Below are positions 8,747-18,129 of a stretch of 64,000 nt of DNA, piece by piece. Numbering within the stretch: position 1 is the first letter of the stretch; each line of letters starts with the position of its first letter. The notes under the pieces were generated by a model. That model was not told the origin of the DNA. It saw only the letters and a program-made list of their open reading frames with translations, and made no database searches. Source of the DNA: Atopobium sp. (GTDB lineage Bacteria; Actinomycetota; Coriobacteriia; Coriobacteriales; Atopobiaceae); assembly GCA_015258715.1 (NCBI GenBank), contig JABZHR010000001.1, forward strand, positions 124,001 through 188,000, read 5' to 3'. The translations under genes were made by a program, and so were the position numbers.

Positions 8747-10537
8747 TTAGTTCTGAGCGTCTTCGTACCAAGAAAGAACACGATCAATATTGTTTGCAGC
8801 GTAGCGATAGTAAATGAAGAACCACTCGCCTACGTTCTCGCCCTCTGCTTCCTTAACCAGAGACCAGAGATACCAGCACCAACCAGCAAAGACTACATAA
8901 CTCCAGAAGTGTCTGCGCTGCTCAAACGTTGCCTCTTTTCCAAAGTAATAATCAATAGCAGCATTTGCCTCATCGTCAGTAAGCTCGCAGCAAACCGTAA
9001 AAGTACCAAAGTCATTTGCCTCATCTGACATGCCTGCATATTCCCAGTCAATAAGGCTGTAGGTACCGGCCTCATCAATCAAGAAATTTAGATAGAAGAA
9101 ATCATTGTGTGAAATAACAACTGGATACTGATCTGCGTCTGCATACTTCTTCAAGCGCAGGACCTTCTCGCGAAGCTCGTAGTAGCCAGGAATCTCAATA
9201 GGACCCTCTTCAAGCAGGAGTTTCTCGTAATTAAGACCCTCGTTGACAAAGTCAAAAGAACGATCAAGTGACGCGCCGCTATGATGCAGTTTATAACCCA
9301 TCTCCATTGCGCGCTTGAGCTGCTCAGGGTTATGAGGATCAAGATTCTGAGCGTTTTTCACAAACTTGGAAATCTTCCAACCTTCTTTTTGGTCCTCGTA
9401 AATAAAGGTGTTGTCTAGGCCCAGCTCACGAGCAAGTCGAAGACCAGCCTCTTCAGCTGCACGATCAACGAGTTTCTCGGTACCAACACCTGGATGCCTG
9501 TAGACATACTCCTGAGCATCATCACCATATCCCACAATAAAGTGAGCAGATAAATTGGTAAGTCCCTGTTTTAGAGGATAGAAACCGTGGATATCCTTCT
9601 TCTGGCAATGAAGCACCGAGACAATGTTGTCAAAAATCTCTGAGTCGATGTTCTCAATAAATGCTGGATCAAACTGACGCAGCTCATCAAGAGAATCAAA
9701 CTCATAAATCACGCCGTCAGGATATTTTCTAATGCTCATAGAAAGCTCTTTGATGTGACGGACGTAAATCTCTTCCCAAAGCATATCAACAGTCTCTGGC
9801 TTGTCATAAACTGCCTCAAGAATGTCTACAAACTTCTTTGAGAATTGTCTGTCAAAGTAGACATGGCCCAACATAATCCAAGAATTTGAACCGCCAATTT
9901 CTACGCCGGTAATACGTCCACCACGACCCTCTTTAAGACACCACTCGTCGGTCTCTCCTGCAACATATGTTGCTGAGTAATAAGCCTCATAAACATAGTG
10001 CTCAAAGGGATTCTGAGTGAAGTAATCATCAGAGGAGCAGATATAGGTATTATCAAGCTGGTCTTTTACATACCAAAGCGTGGAATTGTTGTTTCTGGTT
10101 GCATAGTCTGGGTTAACCACAATCTTGACGCCATACTTCTCCTCCAGGTAGAAGAAGTACTCCTTCTTGTAGCCAACAACTACAGTGATATCGGTAATGC
10201 CAGCCTCCATAAGTTGATGGATCTGGCGCTCAATGAGGACTTCTCCGCGAACCTTCAAGACACCCTTTGGCTTCTCATAAGAGATTGGTGCAAAGCGAGA
10301 AGACAGGCCCGCTGCCATAATAATGGCATTCTTGACCTCGTAAGGCTTCAGAGCTTCAAGACCCTTTGAAGTAATAAGACTATCGTCAATAAGACCCTGA
10401 TCCTCCAGTGTTTTGACTGCCGAGTTAACAGATCCAAGGGAAAGGTCTGTATGTTCTGCAAGCTGTCTTTGATTGAGCTTCTCGTTAGACTGAGCAATAG
10501 TTTTAAGTACAGAAAAAACGTTCTTTGTCAGTGCCAC
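8747..10537 (-). CDS. licCA: Winged-helix/LicC cytidylyltransferase/LicA choline kinase fusion
   Basis: A 596-aa three-part protein. Residues 1-65 form a MarR-like winged helix (LNQRQLAEHTDLSLGSVNSA). Residues about 70-300 are a LicC-type nucleotidyltransferase with the signature NAIIMAAGLSSRFAP followed by EKPKGVLKVRGE, expected to make CDP-choline from CTP and phosphocholine. Residues about 310-590 are a LicA/choline-kinase domain with Brenner-type motif VISHNDFFYLNFL and metal motif LIDWEYAGMSDEANDFG. Choline uptake, activation and transfer are therefore all encoded nearby. The ORF is open further upstream, but a GTG at 10537 has GGAGG four bases before it and begins exactly at the winged helix. 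Fused LicCA enzymes are known (Treponema denticola). The winged helix may make the protein its own regulator, by analogy with other HTH-nucleotidyltransferase proteins; this is inference. Confidence 0.93.
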   Translation of the reverse strand: MALTKNVFSVLKTIAQSNEKLNQRQLAEHTDLSLGSVNSAVKTLEDQGLIDDSLITSKGLEALKPYEVKNAIIMAAGLSSRFAPISYEKPKGVLKVRGEVLIERQIHQLMEAGITDITVVVGYKKEYFFYLEEKYGVKIVVNPDYATRNNNSTLWYVKDQLDNTYICSSDDYFTQNPFEHYVYEAYYSATYVAGETDEWCLKEGRGGRITGVEIGGSNSWIMLGHVYFDRQFSKKFVDILEAVYDKPETVDMLWEEIYVRHIKELSMSIRKYPDGVIYEFDSLDELRQFDPAFIENIDSEIFDNIVSVLHCQKKDIHGFYPLKQGLTNLSAHFIVGYGDDAQEYVYRHPGVGTEKLVDRAAEEAGLRLARELGLDNTFIYEDQKEGWKISKFVKNAQNLDPHNPEQLKRAMEMGYKLHHSGASLDRSFDFVNEGLNYEKLLLEEGPIEIPGYYELREKVLRLKKYADADQYPVVISHNDFFYLNFLIDEAGTYSLIDWEYAGMSDEANDFGTFTVCCELTDDEANAAIDYYFGKEATFEQRRHFWSYVVFAGWCWYLWSLVKEAEGENVGEWFFIYYRYAANNIDRVLSWYEDAQN

Positions 10538-10612
10538 GGTTCCTCCAAATGAAGACCAATTAACTGCATGAATAAACTTTCGAACCAATTTACTCTAGTA
10601 ATAATACTCATT

Positions 10613-10649
10613 TGTTCAAATTTATACAAGTATAAACATATTTTGAACA
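10613..10649. promoter_or_regulatory. Nested palindromes upstream of licCA (operator candidate)
   Basis: TTTATACAAGTATAAA (10621-10636) is a perfect inverted repeat with 7-bp arms. It is flanked by TGTTCAAA (10613-10620) and TTTGAACA (10642-10649), which also pair with each other. The structure lies about 75 bp before the licCA start in an AT-rich stretch holding its promoter. It is not followed by a T-run, so it looks like a protein binding site rather than a terminator. Confidence 0.55.
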
Positions 10650-10688
10650 TAATAACTTTAGAGGATTGCCAAAGGCTGCCAATCTAAC

Positions 10689-10715
10689 AAAAAACGGCAT
10701 CGGAGATGCCGTTTT
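10689..10715 (-). terminator. Terminator of the rfbA-rfbD-rfbB-licD operon
   Basis: AAAACGGCAT and ATGCCGTTTT pair around CGGAG (10691-10715). On the minus strand the stem is followed by a run of T. It lies 35 bp past the second licD stop. Confidence 0.9.
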
Positions 10716-10749
10716 GCCTTTTATGTATTGCTTTACAAGCGAGAAGTGC

Positions 10750-11595
10750 CTAGTAGGGACCAAAATCTAAACGCGCTGGATAGTGGTTTTTGCGCTTCTC
10801 AACTGGAGGCATCTGCATGTAATCGCCGTAAAGCATCCTAAGGAATTTATCATTTTGGTTAGGGAACGCTACTTGAATTCCATCAAAATCAAGCTTATCG
10901 ACAGGAAAAACCTCATCAACTGGATAGGTATTTACAAACCTATCCGTATCGTGCAGGTAGGCAATTCTTTTTGTCTTAACGTGAGCAAAGCGGTTGCGGG
11001 CTTCCTGCTCACGCTCATACATTTTCTGAGTAGAGAGATGCAGCAGTTTGCAAACTCCCCTACCCATAGTAACTGCTGCCTTTAAGAGCTTTCCTTTGAT
11101 GCCGTCGGCCAAAATAACAGGGCGAGGAACGTCAACGAGGATGCGCATATGTGACCAGAACCACGCATCAAATGCCTGCTTCTGATATTCCTTCTCGTCA
11201 TCCGAAACATTATCAAAGCAGTAGACATCTAGGAAAATACCAAGGTCAAGAGGAAGTGGCGCAAGTGCTTCTTCGCAGAACTGTGTTCCTTTGAGCATAA
11301 TGCGCGTGGTTGGGAATGGATAGTTGATGTCCCTCTCAGTATTCATGATCGAATACTTTTCTGACCACTCTTTATCATAGATATCTAAGAGTTTGTTGAA
11401 GTCTTCTGCAGGAAGACAAACATCAATATCATCGTCCCAAGGAATAAATCCCTTATGACGAAGGGCGCCAATCGCGGTGCCGCCAAAACCAAAATAGCGG
11501 ATGTTGTTGGCTTCACACGTGTCTACGAAGTCCTTTAAAATCATCAGCTCAACTTGCTGAAGATGTTTGAGCGTCTCTGTATCGTATGTGCGCAT
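10750..11595 (-). CDS. LicD family phosphotransferase (second copy)
   Basis: A 281-aa LicD protein with the signature FGGTAIGALRHKGFIPWDDD near residues 37-56 and the C-terminal GDYMQMPPVEKRKNHYP. It is a paralogue of the protein at 5912-6847, sharing the core but differing through the middle. Its start codon overlaps the rfbB stop (TAATG on the minus strand), so translation is coupled to the rhamnose genes. This coupling suggests that its acceptor is made together with rhamnose, perhaps a rhamnose-containing repeat unit; that link is inferred. It is the last gene before the terminator at 10689-10715. Confidence 0.9.
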   Translation of the reverse strand: MRTYDTETLKHLQQVELMILKDFVDTCEANNIRYFGFGGTAIGALRHKGFIPWDDDIDVCLPAEDFNKLLDIYDKEWSEKYSIMNTERDINYPFPTTRIMLKGTQFCEEALAPLPLDLGIFLDVYCFDNVSDDEKEYQKQAFDAWFWSHMRILVDVPRPVILADGIKGKLLKAAVTMGRGVCKLLHLSTQKMYEREQEARNRFAHVKTKRIAYLHDTDRFVNTYPVDEVFPVDKLDFDGIQVAFPNQNDKFLRMLYGDYMQMPPVEKRKNHYPARLDFGPY

Positions 11596-12662
11596 TATCG
11601 ACCTTCGTACATTTTTTTGTAATAGTCCTGATAATCACCAGAAACTACATTCTTAACCCACTTGCGGTTCTCCAGATACCAGTTAATAGTGGTAACAATT
11701 CCCTCTTCAAATGGAGTCTCTGGATACCAGCCAAGCTCTTCTTTAATCTTATCTGGCGCAATACCGTAACGGCGGTCATGACCCTTACGATCAGTAACGT
11801 AAGAAATCAGATCCTCAGTAATCTGAGTATCACCGGTGATTCTTGCAACTTCACTAATGATGCGCTTAACAATGTAGAGGTTATTGCGCTCGTTATGACC
11901 ACCAACGTTATAAACCTCACCCAGCTTGCCACCCTCAAGAACCATAGCAATTGCCTTGCAGTGGTCATCAACGTAGAGCCAGTCACGAACATTCAGTCCG
12001 TCACCATAAACTGGAAGTGCCTTGTGCTCCAGGCAATTCTCAATCATCAGAGGAATGAGCTTCTCGGGGAACTGATAAGGACCATAATTGTTGGAGCAAC
12101 GCGTGATTACCGCAGGAAATCCATACGTATCATGCCAGGCCTTTACAAACATATCAGCAGAAGCCTTAGATGCAGAGTAGGGGCTGTGTGGACTCAAAGG
12201 TGTAGTCTCGCGGAAAAATGCCTCTGGGTCATCAAGTGGAAGTGAGCCATAGACCTCATCGGTAGAAACCTGCAGGTATCTGTGGTCTCCGTAGGAGCCC
12301 TGGCCATCATTCCAGAAAGACTCTGCAACGCTCAGGAGCGCAACAGTACCCATAACGTTAGTGTCAGCAAAGGCACCCGGATCTTCAATAGAGCGATCTA
12401 CATGACTCTCTGCAGCAAAGTTGATAACATAATCGGGATGATGAGTCTCAAACAGCTGCGTCAGAGCCTCTTTATCCCTAATGTCTACGTGAGCAAAGGT
12501 GTAGCGAGGGTCTTGATCATATTCCGAAAGATTCTCAAGGTTGCCAGCATAGGTCAGGGCGTCCACGTTCAAAATATGAATGTCCTGATTTCTTCTAAGC
12601 ATGTAGTGGATGAAGTTTGAACCAATAAATCCAGCTCCACCAGTTACTAAATAGGTCTTCAC
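11595..12662 (-). CDS. rfbB: dTDP-glucose 4,6-dehydratase
   Basis: RmlB/RfbB is an NAD-dependent extended short-chain dehydrogenase that converts dTDP-glucose to dTDP-4-keto-6-deoxyglucose. The 355-aa protein has the Rossmann motif GGAGFIGSNF, the dehydratase triad pieces STDEVYG and the YSASKASAD (YxxxK), plus FAAESHVDRSI, all diagnostic. Length fits the family. It lies in the order rfbA-rfbD-rfbB, with 1 bp between it and rfbD and overlap with licD downstream. Confidence 0.97.
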   Translation of the reverse strand: MKTYLVTGGAGFIGSNFIHYMLRRNQDIHILNVDALTYAGNLENLSEYDQDPRYTFAHVDIRDKEALTQLFETHHPDYVINFAAESHVDRSIEDPGAFADTNVMGTVALLSVAESFWNDGQGSYGDHRYLQVSTDEVYGSLPLDDPEAFFRETTPLSPHSPYSASKASADMFVKAWHDTYGFPAVITRCSNNYGPYQFPEKLIPLMIENCLEHKALPVYGDGLNVRDWLYVDDHCKAIAMVLEGGKLGEVYNVGGHNERNNLYIVKRIISEVARITGDTQITEDLISYVTDRKGHDRRYGIAPDKIKEELGWYPETPFEEGIVTTINWYLENRKWVKNVVSGDYQDYYKKMYEGR

Positions 12663-12663
12663 A

Positions 12664-13563
12664 CTAACCTCTTTCTACCTTCGAAAGATATGTCGCAAGA
12701 GCCTCTTGCCAAGGCCTCATACAATTTCCAATGGTACTCTCAAGATGCCCATTTACCAAAGATGAATATGCGGGGCGAGAAGCGCTTTCTGGGTGCATCT
12801 CTTTCCACTGAGCAGAAGTTACTCTAGCAACCTTACAATCAAGATTACTGCCAGCCATAATAGCTTCGGCAAAATCAGCCCATGAGCATGTTCCCTCGTT
12901 GGTTGCGTGGTAGATGCCATAGTTCTCAGTAGCCGCAATGCACAAGATTGTATGTGCCAAATCATTTGCGCTGGTAGGATTACCTACTTGATCATCAACA
13001 ACACTAATCTCTGAATACTTTGCACCAAGGGTGCGCATGGTTGCCACAAAGTTCTTGCCAACATAACCATAAAGCCATGCGGTTCTAATCACAAACGTTT
13101 GAGCATTTGCGGCCAGCGCAAGTCCCTCTCCTGCTAATTTGGATCGACCATAAGCAGAAACAGGACAAGGAGCATCTTGTTCCGTGCGAGGAGAGCTTTC
13201 CTTACCGCTAAAGACATAATCAGTGGATACCTGAACAAACTTTGTTTGCGTAGAGTCGCAAGCTCGTGCAAGATTCATAGGGCCAAGCGCATTTACCGCA
13301 AACGCCATCTCAAAATTGCTCTCGCAACCATCTACATTTGTTGCGGCAGCACAGTTAATAACAACGTCATAGCGTTCATGCTGGTCAAACCATGTATTAA
13401 CTGCCTCAGCGCTAGTGATGTCAAGCTCGTCTGCGTCAGTATAATCAACATCTGGTTCAACAAAAACCTCTGGAATTGGGCCAATCTCAGAGACACCGGA
13501 CTCAAAAAGACATTTGAGCTCGTTGCCTAACTGGCCATGCGCACCGGTAATAAGAACGTGCAT
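12664..13563 (-). CDS. rfbD: dTDP-4-dehydrorhamnose reductase
   Basis: RmlD/RfbD reduces dTDP-4-keto-rhamnose to dTDP-L-rhamnose. The 299-aa product starts MHVLITGAHGQLGNEL (nucleotide-binding GxxGxxG) and carries VSTDYVFSG and the YGRSKLAGE (YxxxK) motif. The frame is open another 45 codons upstream, but those overlap rfbA and lack family character; the ATG at 13563 has an AAGGGAG ribosome site and sits next to the rfbA stop. Some bacteria fuse RmlC to RmlD; here they are separate. Confidence 0.95.
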   Translation of the reverse strand: MHVLITGAHGQLGNELKCLFESGVSEIGPIPEVFVEPDVDYTDADELDITSAEAVNTWFDQHERYDVVINCAAATNVDGCESNFEMAFAVNALGPMNLARACDSTQTKFVQVSTDYVFSGKESSPRTEQDAPCPVSAYGRSKLAGEGLALAANAQTFVIRTAWLYGYVGKNFVATMRTLGAKYSEISVVDDQVGNPTSANDLAHTILCIAATENYGIYHATNEGTCSWADFAEAIMAGSNLDCKVARVTSAQWKEMHPESASRPAYSSLVNGHLESTIGNCMRPWQEALATYLSKVERG

Positions 13564-13564
13564 A

Positions 13565-14467
13565 CTACTCTCCCTTTCCAGAAGGAAGGATACGTCCTTC
13601 TGCAACACTCTTGAGGTGCTCGCCATACGTAGATTTGCCGTAGCGTTCTGCACATTCAATGAGTTTTGAGCTATCAATCCAGCCATTCTCAAAAGCAATC
13701 TCTTCTGGAACGCTTACCGGCAGACCCTGAGCTGTTTCAACGGTACGGACAAAGGTTGATGCCTCAAAGAGAGACTCCATAGTTCCCGTATCAAGCCATG
13801 CAAAACCGCGGCCAAGTGTGACAACGTCAAGCGTGCCATCCTCAAGATACAGACGGTTAAGATCAGTAATCTCGTACTCGCCACGAGCACTTGGCTGAAC
13901 TTGCTTTACCAGCTCAGTAACACGCTGATCATAGAAATAGAGACCGGTTACGGCATAGTTAGATTTTGGATGGGTTGGCTTCTCTTCAATTGAAATGGCG
14001 TTGTAATTCTTATCAAATTCAACAACACCAAAACGCTCTGGATCATCCACGTGGTAACCAAAAACGGTAGCACGACCAGACGTTTGTGCCTGTTGGGCAG
14101 CTTTTCTGACAAGTCCTGAAAGACCATTTCCAAAGAAGATATTGTCTCCAAGAATCAGAGCTGCAGCGTCATCACCAATAAACTCTTTACCAATAACAAA
14201 TGCCTGAGCCAATCCATCAGGTGAAGGCTGTTCAGCATAGCTGATAGAGATGCCAAAATCAGAACCGTCACCCAAAAGCTTTTCAAAATTTGGAAGGTCA
14301 CGAGGAGTAGAGATAACAAGAATGTCTCTAATCCCCGCCAGCATAAGCGTAGATAGAGGATAGTAAATCATTGGCTTGTCATACACAGGCAGAAGCTGTT
14401 TAGATGTAACGGTTGTCAGGGGATAAAGCCTGGTACCGCTACCTCCTGCAAGAATAATGCCTTTCAC
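13565..14467 (-). CDS. rfbA: Glucose-1-phosphate thymidylyltransferase
   Basis: RmlA/RfbA joins dTTP and glucose-1-phosphate to give dTDP-glucose, the first step of the pathway. The 300-aa protein has the signature GIILAGGSGTRLYPLT, then SKQLLPVYDKPMIYYP, and LGDNIFFG. It begins with GTG (14465-14467) after GAGGAG. The phosphoglucomutase at 22282-24003 could supply its substrate. First of a tightly packed rfbA-rfbD-rfbB-licD run that may also be read from the DUF6541 gene 75 bp upstream. Confidence 0.97.
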   Translation of the reverse strand: MKGIILAGGSGTRLYPLTTVTSKQLLPVYDKPMIYYPLSTLMLAGIRDILVISTPRDLPNFEKLLGDGSDFGISISYAEQPSPDGLAQAFVIGKEFIGDDAAALILGDNIFFGNGLSGLVRKAAQQAQTSGRATVFGYHVDDPERFGVVEFDKNYNAISIEEKPTHPKSNYAVTGLYFYDQRVTELVKQVQPSARGEYEITDLNRLYLEDGTLDVVTLGRGFAWLDTGTMESLFEASTFVRTVETAQGLPVSVPEEIAFENGWIDSSKLIECAERYGKSTYGEHLKSVAEGRILPSGKGE

Positions 14468-14542
14468 AATCTACTCCTCATCAATCGAATTTCTCGCGCA
14501 ATGGTACTTAGAATAACGCTCATACGTAAGCTTACCAAAGTC

Positions 14543-16723
14543 CTACTCAACAGCCGTAATTCTATATAGTCTGTAAGGACCTTCTCGAAGAACAAGCTCA
14601 AATCCAGGATCTTTATCGGTGATTTGTAGGCCTGAGAAGAAATAGCTTTGATTTCCTAACAAAGCTGGATTTTCCAAGTCGAGCAACAGGACATATCGTG
14701 CTCCAGTTTCTCGGACCGCCTGCTGAACCTCTGGATTAGTAGCTACCTCGTTAAGCTTTGTACGAATAATCGCACTTTGTGGCAATTCTTCCGATTCTAC
14801 CTTTGCACGGTAAAAAATGTTCATGCCATAAAGTGAGTTCAGAACAAGCGAGCCATCGTAAGGATTATTGACCACCAAATCATCGCCAACAATCTGCAGA
14901 GCTCTTCTTACAAACTCATCCTCACTTGCCTTATAAGTTGTATGCTCACGAGGCTCAAAGACCTCATTAAGCCAAATGATTCCCCAGCGAAGCTCACTGC
15001 GTTCTCTTCTGGGCAGGCTTGCTAAATCCCAAGGACTTAGGAGTGCACAACCCCACAACACAGCAATAATGCACATGAGAATGCCGGAGTTTTTAATAAA
15101 CATGCAGGGCTTACAGGATGATTGATCTCCATTTGCAGAAATGGTGCAAGCAGAATTCTCTGAGTTGTTTTTCTCGCCTTTGTTGCCTTTTTCTTTGACC
15201 GTCTTAATAACGTATTTAATGAAGTCAAATACAAGCGTAATGGCGGTTTCCATGCCAATAATTGCAACAGGAACTGCAGCTATTGCTACCATTGCAGCAG
15301 TCCTCTCTGGATCGGTATACCAAAATCCCGAGAAGAACCTCTTAATAGGAAGCACATCAGAAAGACTAGCCACATAAATGACGGCAGTCATGAGAAATGC
15401 CAGAGTGAGCCAACGATAATTCTTGTTCAAAATGCAGCTAACAAATCCAATCCAGAACGCAACCGCAAAGAGAATTTGTGGCATGTTCATGAGCAAGCCA
15501 AAGTTCAATACGGTTTGAGCTGCTGCAAGCGGTTTGACATAAATCTCCCACACAAAATTGACCGTAGGAGCCAAGAAGCTTGTATTAAGCAGGAAAACCC
15601 AAATGCCAACCGCAAGGCCCGCTGTTACAACTTCCATAACCGCTAAAAGCGCAATACCTTTTGTTTTTGAAAGCGTGAATTTGTCTTGAAGGAAGTTGGT
15701 AAGTCGTGGCAAAAAACTACAAAGCACATAAGGTAGGACACAGATAGCCCAGAAGAAATCTGCGCTTGGATGCATCATAGCAAGGGCGAGAATACCCATC
15801 ACACACAAAAGCACGAGCCTTGGATTTACAAACGAAGCCGACTTTAGCTGTTCAGCAGCAGAATCATTTTTGTCCGGAACAGCACCATTGAGCATCAAGA
15901 TGAAAAGTACAACAGCACTAGGAACAGCGCAGAATCCCATTACGTTTGGAAATACTGCATGAACAGTGACCATTCGAAGAGGAAATGCCAGCTGTGCAAA
16001 AACTACGAATGAGGTTAGAACGCTGGCAACGAGGTTTTTCTTTCCTATTGTTTGAAGCAGTGCGCAAATACCCACTGGATATATAACTGCCACAGAGACA
16101 AACCACACAACGTTTTCTGTCAGTACTTCATTAAGACCGGTTATGGCCGTAGCAACAGCAGCTACCGAGTGAAGAGCATTTGGATAGAAGCCTTCATCAA
16201 AGAAGGGAGTCTGAAGCTCAGGCCTTGCTCCTGTATAAAAGGCAGCATGCAGCATGGAATAAATGCCCGACTGAACGCTTCTTGTAATGTACGCAAGGTG
16301 CGCGTAGTTATCAGCGGACTGCAAGAACCACGAGGGGTTTCTAATTGCCTTGTGAAAAATAACAAAGAATATTGCAGTAGAGATAACAGCAGTTACTAAG
16401 AGAAAGACTCCGTTTAGAGAGTCCTTCTCGCCAAGGTTTGCATGAGATTGATTTTCCTGGGTGGGTCTGATTTTCTGAATAAGATACACAAGTCCAGCAG
16501 CAATCAGAATAAAAAGACCAACGCCTCCCAAAAGCGGCGTTACACCTCTTAGACCTAGAGGGTAGATGGCAATTCCAGAAAAGCCAATGAGGCAGACCGA
16601 AATAAGCGGAGCTACCACAAGAGATGTAGTTCGTTTAGCGCCAAGAGCGCGAGAAAAAAGATATCCCGGTACATAACACAGAACCAGTACAACTATTACG
16701 GCTAGAGCAAACTGTCTCCACAT
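14543..16723 (-). CDS. DUF6541-type large membrane protein (GT-C-like)
   Basis: A 726-aa polytopic membrane protein with about 13-14 hydrophobic helices and a C-terminal soluble domain of roughly 160 residues (from about position 570). The N-terminus (MWRQFALAVIVVLVLCYVPGYL) and overall plan match the actinobacterial DUF6541 family, which resembles GT-C glycosyltransferases. An extracytoplasmic loop after the third or fourth helix carries acidic and aromatic residues (SADNYAHLAY), as in GT-C catalytic loops. It lies 33 bp after tyrS and upstream of the rhamnose genes, suggesting a role in extracellular glycan assembly. No biochemical function can be assigned. Confidence 0.75.
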   Translation of the reverse strand: MWRQFALAVIVVLVLCYVPGYLFSRALGAKRTTSLVVAPLISVCLIGFSGIAIYPLGLRGVTPLLGGVGLFILIAAGLVYLIQKIRPTQENQSHANLGEKDSLNGVFLLVTAVISTAIFFVIFHKAIRNPSWFLQSADNYAHLAYITRSVQSGIYSMLHAAFYTGARPELQTPFFDEGFYPNALHSVAAVATAITGLNEVLTENVVWFVSVAVIYPVGICALLQTIGKKNLVASVLTSFVVFAQLAFPLRMVTVHAVFPNVMGFCAVPSAVVLFILMLNGAVPDKNDSAAEQLKSASFVNPRLVLLCVMGILALAMMHPSADFFWAICVLPYVLCSFLPRLTNFLQDKFTLSKTKGIALLAVMEVVTAGLAVGIWVFLLNTSFLAPTVNFVWEIYVKPLAAAQTVLNFGLLMNMPQILFAVAFWIGFVSCILNKNYRWLTLAFLMTAVIYVASLSDVLPIKRFFSGFWYTDPERTAAMVAIAAVPVAIIGMETAITLVFDFIKYVIKTVKEKGNKGEKNNSENSACTISANGDQSSCKPCMFIKNSGILMCIIAVLWGCALLSPWDLASLPRRERSELRWGIIWLNEVFEPREHTTYKASEDEFVRRALQIVGDDLVVNNPYDGSLVLNSLYGMNIFYRAKVESEELPQSAIIRTKLNEVATNPEVQQAVRETGARYVLLLDLENPALLGNQSYFFSGLQITDKDPGFELVLREGPYRLYRITAVE

Positions 16724-16756
16724 GTGTCAGTTTCCTTATTTGGTGGCCATTACCGA

Positions 16757-17968
16757 CTAGATGAGCTGAGCCCAACGCTTCTTGCCTGCCTGGAGAAGAG
16801 CTCCCTCAAGAACTGCTGGCTCAACCTTATAGGTCTTTGTTGGATGAGGCTGCTGGTTAATCTTGATACCTCCGCCATCAATCAGACGACGAGCCTCACC
16901 GTTACTTGAAGCAATCTCTACTTCAACCAAAATCTTTGGCAGATAAATAAGACCGTCTTCATCTGCTTCAAGGGAAATTGCAAACTCTTTGACATCGTCA
17001 GGAACTTCATTGTTCTTAAACTGAGCATCAAAAGCTGCCTGAGCCTTAAGACCTTCTCCCTCACCGTGATAAAGATCAACAATATTTCTACCAAGAGCAC
17101 GCTTAAGCTGATAAGGATCAGCAGTACCGTCTTCAAAGCTCTTATCGATTGCATCAAGCTCATCAATAGAGAGCGTAGAGCAAAGACGGTAATACATTGG
17201 AATAATCTCGTCAGTAATAGACATGACCTTGCCAAACATATCGTTTGGCTCATCGGTCAGTCCAATGTAGTTTCCATAAGACTTACTCATCTTCTTAGTA
17301 CCATCAGTGCCCACAAGCAGAGGCATGGTAAGCGCAATCTGCGGCTCCATGTCCATATCACGCATAAGATCACGGCCGGCAAGCAAGTTGAAGATCTGGT
17401 CGTTTCCGCCCATCTCTACGTCTGCCTTGATAACAACAGAATCATATGCCTGAAGAACTGGATAAATAAACTCATGGAGGGCAATTGGCTGTTGGTTGTG
17501 ATAACGATTAGAGAAGTCTTCTCGCTCAAGAATACGGGCAATGGTGAACTTGCTCATAAGACCAAGCATGGTCTCAAGGTTCATAGGCTTAATCCAGTCA
17601 CCGTTATGAACAACGGTAGTTCTTTCTGGATCAAGAATCTTCATTGCCTGGTTAACATAGGTCTCTGCGTTGGCATCTACCTGCTCTGCAGTAAGCGGAG
17701 GACGGGTAGAGTCACGTCCAGAAGGGTCACCAATCAGCGCGGTACCACTACCAATAATCAACGTGACATTATGGCCAAGGTCCTGGAACTGACGCATCTT
17801 GCGCAGCGGAACTGCGTGACCCAGGTGCAAATCAGGGCTTGTTGGATCTACGCCAAGCTTGATGTTAAGAGGAGTGCCCTTCTTGAGTTTCTCTTTTAGA
17901 CCGTCCAAAGGAACAATCTGCATAGTTCCTGAAGTAATAACACGGAGCTGTTCTTCTACTGAAAGCAC
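16757..17968 (-). CDS. tyrS: Tyrosyl-tRNA synthetase
   Basis: Class I aminoacyl-tRNA synthetase that charges tRNA-Tyr. The 403-aa protein has the HIGH-type motif HLGH in DPTSPDLHLGHAVPL, the KMSKS loop in GTKKMSKSYGNYIGL, and a C-terminal S4-like RNA-binding domain (GEARRLIDGGGIKIN). The frame continues 20 codons upstream into a hydrophobic stretch; the GTG at 17968 with GAGAGG seven bases before it is the better start. It is upstream of the DUF6541 gene. No T-box leader is visible in the short upstream region. Confidence 0.96.
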   Translation of the reverse strand: MLSVEEQLRVITSGTMQIVPLDGLKEKLKKGTPLNIKLGVDPTSPDLHLGHAVPLRKMRQFQDLGHNVTLIIGSGTALIGDPSGRDSTRPPLTAEQVDANAETYVNQAMKILDPERTTVVHNGDWIKPMNLETMLGLMSKFTIARILEREDFSNRYHNQQPIALHEFIYPVLQAYDSVVIKADVEMGGNDQIFNLLAGRDLMRDMDMEPQIALTMPLLVGTDGTKKMSKSYGNYIGLTDEPNDMFGKVMSITDEIIPMYYRLCSTLSIDELDAIDKSFEDGTADPYQLKRALGRNIVDLYHGEGEGLKAQAAFDAQFKNNEVPDDVKEFAISLEADEDGLIYLPKILVEVEIASSNGEARRLIDGGGIKINQQPHPTKTYKVEPAVLEGALLQAGKKRWAQLI

Positions 17969-18097
17969 TCTGTATCCTCTCAACGCAAGCCTGTTAAACC
18001 ATATAGTTACTGCTACAAATAGTATCAATCAAAAATGTTATCTATCAGAATACAACAGAGTTGTAACTCTTTATTCACTGAAACATAAATATCAGAC

Positions 18098-18103
18098 TAT
18101 AAT
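18098..18103 (+). promoter_or_regulatory. Candidate -10 box of the class A PBP gene
   Basis: A perfect TATAAT lies 27 bp before the ATG. A near-optimal ribosome site AAGGAGG (18119-18125) follows it. The -35 region is weak. Confidence 0.5.
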
Positions 18104-18129
18104 AGTGAGAGCTATGACAAGGAGGCTCA

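Noticed and set aside
17969..18060. T-box leader before tyrS
   Set aside because: The upstream region is too short and lacks the T-box sequence and specifier loop.
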